Source of the DNA: Acidobacteriaceae bacterium | GTDB lineage: Bacteria > Acidobacteriota > Terriglobia > Terriglobales > Acidobacteriaceae | Length of the DNA stretch: 8,335 nt | Assembly (NCBI GenBank): GCA_003132825.1 | Contig: PKYX01000308.1 | Span: 152-8,486 of the forward strand | Direction: 5' to 3' | Shown: positions 6,036 through 8,335 of the stretch, piece after piece | Numbering within the stretch: position 1 is the stretch's first letter | Layout: every line of letters starts with the position of its first letter | Translations under genes and position numbers: made by a program | Notes under the pieces: model-generated | The model's database searches: none | Seen by the model: only the letters and a program-made list of their open reading frames with translations | Told to the model about the DNA's origin: nothing

Positions 6036-6872
6036 CTACTTGGCGTCTGAATCTTGTTTTGCATGTCGTCCCCGCATTATTCCGACGGCAGTACCGCAAA
6101 AATCGGCGAAGGTCTGTAGAACTTGCAGATCTTCTTTGTCGAACTTGCGGTCATCATGGGATGCGACCCACAACGTACCTAGCGGCTTCCTTCCAACATA
6201 GACGGGGACCACCAAGCCTTCGAATATCTGCTGAGGAGCATCTGCGAAGTACTCAAAGCAGCGACTTGGATTGGAAAAAAGCTGCGGCGTCCCAAGATCG
6301 AGAGTCGTACCGCAGGGACTCCACGTTCTTGGGGTCGTTCCTCCCTTGGCTCCGGCGAGTGCCCCGGCCAGGGCATCCCATCGAAACACCTGTTCCTCGT
6401 CATAGAGCACACTGAAACCCGCGGTGCCGGCGTCGCATAGTTCGAGGGCGGCACGAACCACTGCGTCCAGCAATTCCTGCTCAATTCCCGAAAGTCTGAT
6501 AGCCAGCTGATCGAGGGCGGCACTGACCTGGCCACGGTTTTTCTCCCGGACGGGACGAGAGGAGAGTTGAGGCGTGATGATCACGCTGCTGAGCCTAGCC
6601 CAATGCCTTCCTTTGGCCTTCTCTTCGCGAACCCGAGTCAAAAAGTCTGTGCGTGCTTTTGAGGGAACATCGCCCGAGTCAGCTAGAGCAAGTTCAGCAA
6701 TCACGGCGGACCACTGCTCAACCTCGGCTCGACAGGGGGCGCAAGAGGACAAATGCTCTTCATACCTCTTGCTGGCCTCCGGAGAGAAATCTCCCAAGCA
6801 GTACAGGGCTGCTTGTTCCGCAGTCTCGTCCGTCGAAACCAGATGAGGTTTATCAAACATGACCGTTGCCAT
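6036..6872 (-). CDS. Anti-sigma factor with zinc-binding N-terminus and GAF domain
   Basis: The product has 278 residues. The N-terminal 60 resemble the RskA/anti-sigma-K head, with ALYCLGDFSPEASKRYEEHL leading into the HxxxCxxC zinc-type motif (H40, C44, C47). This segment would bind and silence the sigma factor encoded just upstream. A linker to about 125 has no hydrophobic stretch, so unlike most relatives it has no membrane anchor and should be cytoplasmic. Residues about 128-266 form a GAF domain, recognisable by ELLDAVVRAALELCDAGTAG, SPCGTTLD (C187) and LEG-type strands through VVPVYVGRKPLGTLWVASHD to the final helix. GAF domains bind small ligands, haem or other cofactors; which one is unknown. 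Four more cysteines (25, 146, 205, 259) could matter for redox sensing. The start at 6872 overlaps the sigma gene by 20 bases; an ATG at 6860 (8-base overlap) is a real alternative, as neither has a clear ribosome-binding site. Confidence 0.85.
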   Translation of the reverse strand: MATVMFDKPHLVSTDETAEQAALYCLGDFSPEASKRYEEHLSSCAPCRAEVEQWSAVIAELALADSGDVPSKARTDFLTRVREEKAKGRHWARLSSVIITPQLSSRPVREKNRGQVSAALDQLAIRLSGIEQELLDAVVRAALELCDAGTAGFSVLYDEEQVFRWDALAGALAGAKGGTTPRTWSPCGTTLDLGTPQLFSNPSRCFEYFADAPQQIFEGLVVPVYVGRKPLGTLWVASHDDRKFDKEDLQVLQTFADFCGTAVGIMRGRHAKQDSDAK

Positions 6873-7482
6873 TACTGTTGGCTCGATTGCCGTCGAGCTT
6901 TTTGCGAATGAAGTCCAGCGCCTGCCGGATCCGCGATTTTATGGTTCCAAGAGGAGATCCCAATCGCTCACTGATCTCGCAGTGCGTCAATCCTTGCATA
7001 AAGGCCAATTCGAAGGCGACTCGCAATTTCTGGGGCATGTCCGCCAGAAGCGCGCCGACCTTGTGACTGATCTGATTCAGGGCTGCGTCAGCCAATTGCG
7101 TTGCCTCGACGGATACAACCAGGTCGGCAACGTCCGTTTCCGCCCTGCGTTTCCGCAGCCGATCGATCGCTCGTCGCCGCGATACTACGGTAAGCCACGC
7201 CGCCAAAGTGCCCTTGGCGGGGTCGAAGGCGTCCGGAACTCGCCAGAGCTGGAGAAATACTTCTTGAAGAACATCCTCAGATGTTCCAGGATCGCGCAAG
7301 ACCTGATGGGCAACACTATATATTAGTTGCGAATAGCGGTCATAGAGATCCGCTGCGGCCTGCTCGTCACCAAGTTTGAAGCGACGCCATACATCTGAAT
7401 CCATTGGAAGGTGCCGCGCTGTCTGCCGGTCTTGCGACAGATCGGCTTCCCCGAAGGGGTCGCGCGACGAATTGGTAGACAT
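6853..7482 (-). CDS. ECF-type RNA polymerase sigma factor
   Basis: The 209-residue protein is the size of an extracytoplasmic-function sigma factor. Region 2 spans about 43-112: LYDRYSQLIYSVAHQVL, then the core-binding EDVLQEVFLQLWR, then the -10 recognition part TLAAWLTVVSRRRAIDRLRKRR. Region 4 spans about 147-196, with the helix-turn-helix LTHCEISERLGSPLGTIKSRIRQAL that contacts the -35 element. Region 3 is absent, as expected for this class. The overall sequence is closest in style to SigK-like factors, which fits the RskA-like partner. The first 26 residues before M27 are a non-conserved polar extension, but GGAGAG six bases before the ATG at 7482 supports that start. The next gene overlaps the 3' end, giving translational coupling with the anti-sigma. 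Confidence 0.93.
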   Translation of the reverse strand: MSTNSSRDPFGEADLSQDRQTARHLPMDSDVWRRFKLGDEQAAADLYDRYSQLIYSVAHQVLRDPGTSEDVLQEVFLQLWRVPDAFDPAKGTLAAWLTVVSRRRAIDRLRKRRAETDVADLVVSVEATQLADAALNQISHKVGALLADMPQKLRVAFELAFMQGLTHCEISERLGSPLGTIKSRIRQALDFIRKKLDGNRANSNGNGHV

Positions 7483-7488
7483 TCACGG

Positions 7489-7494
7489 CTCTCC
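7489..7494 (-). promoter_or_regulatory. Ribosome-binding site of the sigma factor gene
   Basis: GGAGAG on the minus strand lies six bases before the ATG at 7482. It decides in favour of the long form over an internal ATG at 7404. Confidence 0.7.
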
Positions 7495-7907
7495 AGTCAA
7501 ATGTTCGAATGGGGGTCTGAGCAATGAGGCGTACTTGGCAGGGGTCTCCCGGGCTGGCCCTCATCCTCGCGGTCTCCACGCGACGCGGACTGTTTGTCCA
7601 TTTCCCGCCTGGAAACCGTCAATCTATGATGCGGGCTGAGGCTTGAGGGCAGCCTGCGAGCTCAAAGACGGACCGTAAAAGCCACTACACCGTACCACGG
7701 TCAGCAGTGCACCTTGTACAAAGATGAAAAACTTTCTGTCCAGCGCGACTTAAGCAGTCGCAGGGAGACATCCCCGGATCGGGAAAAGCGGCCATCATGT
7801 CGGCCCTAGCGGCGTGACGGCCGTATAGCTACTCTGTCGCGCACACGACAATATTGCCTTTGCACCTCCCGGGGGCATGAAGGCGCGGTGAATTGTGTGA
7901 CCGATTG

Positions 7908-7924
7908 AAAAAACGCCTCTGGCG
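7908..7924 (-). terminator. Short terminator-like hairpin
   Basis: On the minus strand CGCC-AGA-GGCG is followed at once by six T. The stem is only 4 bp, 5 with a G-T pair, so it is weak. It lies 46 bases beyond the T tail of the stronger hairpin and may be its backup. Confidence 0.4.
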
Positions 7925-7969
7925 CGAGAAGAACAATCCCGCTATGCGGCATTGCTCTTATTCCAAGGC

Positions 7970-8002
7970 AAAAAAAGGCCGGGATTTTGGGCGCCCCCCG
8001 GC
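7970..8002 (-). terminator. Rho-independent terminator, minus strand
   Basis: Reading the minus strand, GCCGGG pairs with CCCGGC (8002-7997 with 7983-7978) around a 13-base loop that itself contains GGGCGCCC. One base later comes a run of seven T (7976-7970). This is a classic intrinsic terminator for a transcript coming from the right, yet no intact minus-strand gene is seen between it and the right edge. Confidence 0.6.
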
Positions 8003-8245
8003 TGGGCTAAGGAGAGACATTAGAAACGTTGGGACCTAACAGCCACAAATGGTCTGGGGCTAGCTTGCCAGAGTCGCTAACCAGTTTCTGTTCAATATTG
8101 ACCACACGAGTCAAGGGATGGTCTTGATAAGGCCGGCCGGCCGGACTTTCAGGGCTGGGGAGAGCTTCGTGAGGTTCAGGAGTGAAATGTTTTGTGCACC
8201 CTGCGCACCGCGCGCGGCCGCCCCACAAAGTTCCGGTGCACCCCA

Positions 8246-8335
8246 GCCATCGCGGCCCGGGAGTTGGTTCTGCTGCTGGAAGGAATCGATCTGAGCAAGG
8301 CCAACGGAGGAAACGCTACGGCCTGCCAACGGCGG
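8246..8335 (+). pseudogene. IS66-family TnpB C-terminal remnant, frameshifted
   Basis: The plus strand translates as AIAARELVLLLEGIDLSKA (8246-8302). After one missing base near 8303-8305 the third frame continues RRKRYGLPTA to the window edge. Joined, this reads like the C-terminal end of the IS66 accessory protein TnpB (typical ending: a LLLEGID core and then a basic RRKRY stretch). The expected upstream part of TnpB, including its RF-WP strand, is not visible and stops interrupt the frame at 8183-8185. So it is a truncated and frameshifted relic, or the start of one that continues to the right. The identification rests on about 28 residues recognised from memory of the family. Confidence 0.55.

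Larger units (their letters stand above)
7483..8245. other. Long intergenic region upstream of the sigma factor gene
   Basis: No intact gene is visible in these 763 bases. The minus-strand frames at 8007-8228 and 8111-8329 lack domains and look like chance. The region holds two minus-strand terminator-like hairpins (7908-7924 and 7970-8002), a 6-bp stem-loop (GCGACT/AGTCGC, 7745-7761), and a 14-base run of alternating GGCC (8131-8144) that includes FseI-type sites. The sigma promoter must lie in the left part, but no reliable motif was found. Confidence 0.5.

Noticed and set aside
5804..7680. TTGAGC shared upstream of the ferritin operon and the sigma gene as a common -35 element
   Set aside because: Six bases only, with no matching -10 element or consistent spacing, so expected by chance.
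8131..8144. GGCC repeat run as an attachment or origin site
   Set aside because: It is a simple GC repeat without flanking direct repeats, integrase or replication gene in the window.
7640..8245. tRNA or CRISPR in the long right-hand spacer
   Set aside because: No cloverleaf arms, no TTC-type T loop and no regularly spaced repeats were found by eye.
8007..8329. Minus-strand ORFs of 73 and 72 codons at the right edge, the first ending just before the terminator
   Set aside because: The position is tempting, but the translations are Pro/Ala/Gly-rich without a motif, and the second overlaps the TnpB-like remnant on the other strand.

Overview
The window suggests a moderately GC-rich Gram-negative soil-type bacterium. 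The mix of a RskA-like anti-sigma N-terminus, Tat-exported ferritin-like proteins, a solitary tatA and a secreted HEAT-repeat protein resembles Acidobacteriota, but this is inferred from gene style; no rRNA or other marker gene is present. The genes look chromosomal, with a trace of an insertion sequence at the right edge.

Layout. The first 67 bases are the start of a minus-strand short-chain dehydrogenase that runs off the left edge. A 425-base divergent spacer follows, holding a possible one-helix small protein. Next is a plus-strand secreted HEAT-repeat protein (493-1692). A convergent spacer rich in stem-loops (1693-2127) separates it from a minus-strand CsbD-family stress protein (2128-2430). 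A 655-base divergent spacer with a possible small ORF leads into plus-strand tatA (3086-3310). A second convergent spacer with inverted repeats leads to a block of four minus-strand genes, which in transcription order are: ECF sigma factor (7482-6853), overlapping anti-sigma factor with a zinc-binding head and a GAF domain (6872-6036), then after 342 bases a Tat-type ferritin-like lipoprotein (5693-4659) and its tandem paralogue with a cleavable Tat-like signal (4624-3587). The last 850 bases hold no intact gene. They carry two minus-strand terminator-like hairpins and, at the right edge, a frameshifted fragment resembling the end of IS66-family TnpB.

How the genes may work together. The sigma and anti-sigma genes form a classic overlapping regulatory pair. 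The anti-sigma has no membrane segment and instead carries a GAF domain, so it probably senses a cytoplasmic signal. The adjacent co-oriented operon encodes two envelope-targeted proteins of the Ferritin_2 / desiccation-related (PCC13-62-like) family, both with conserved putative metal ligands. TatA, part of the system that would export them, lies convergently next door, and a CsbD stress protein sits just beyond. The simplest model is a stress island in which a GAF-gated sigma factor switches on Tat-exported ferritin-like proteins. That regulatory link is inference from gene order; no matching promoter motif was recognised.
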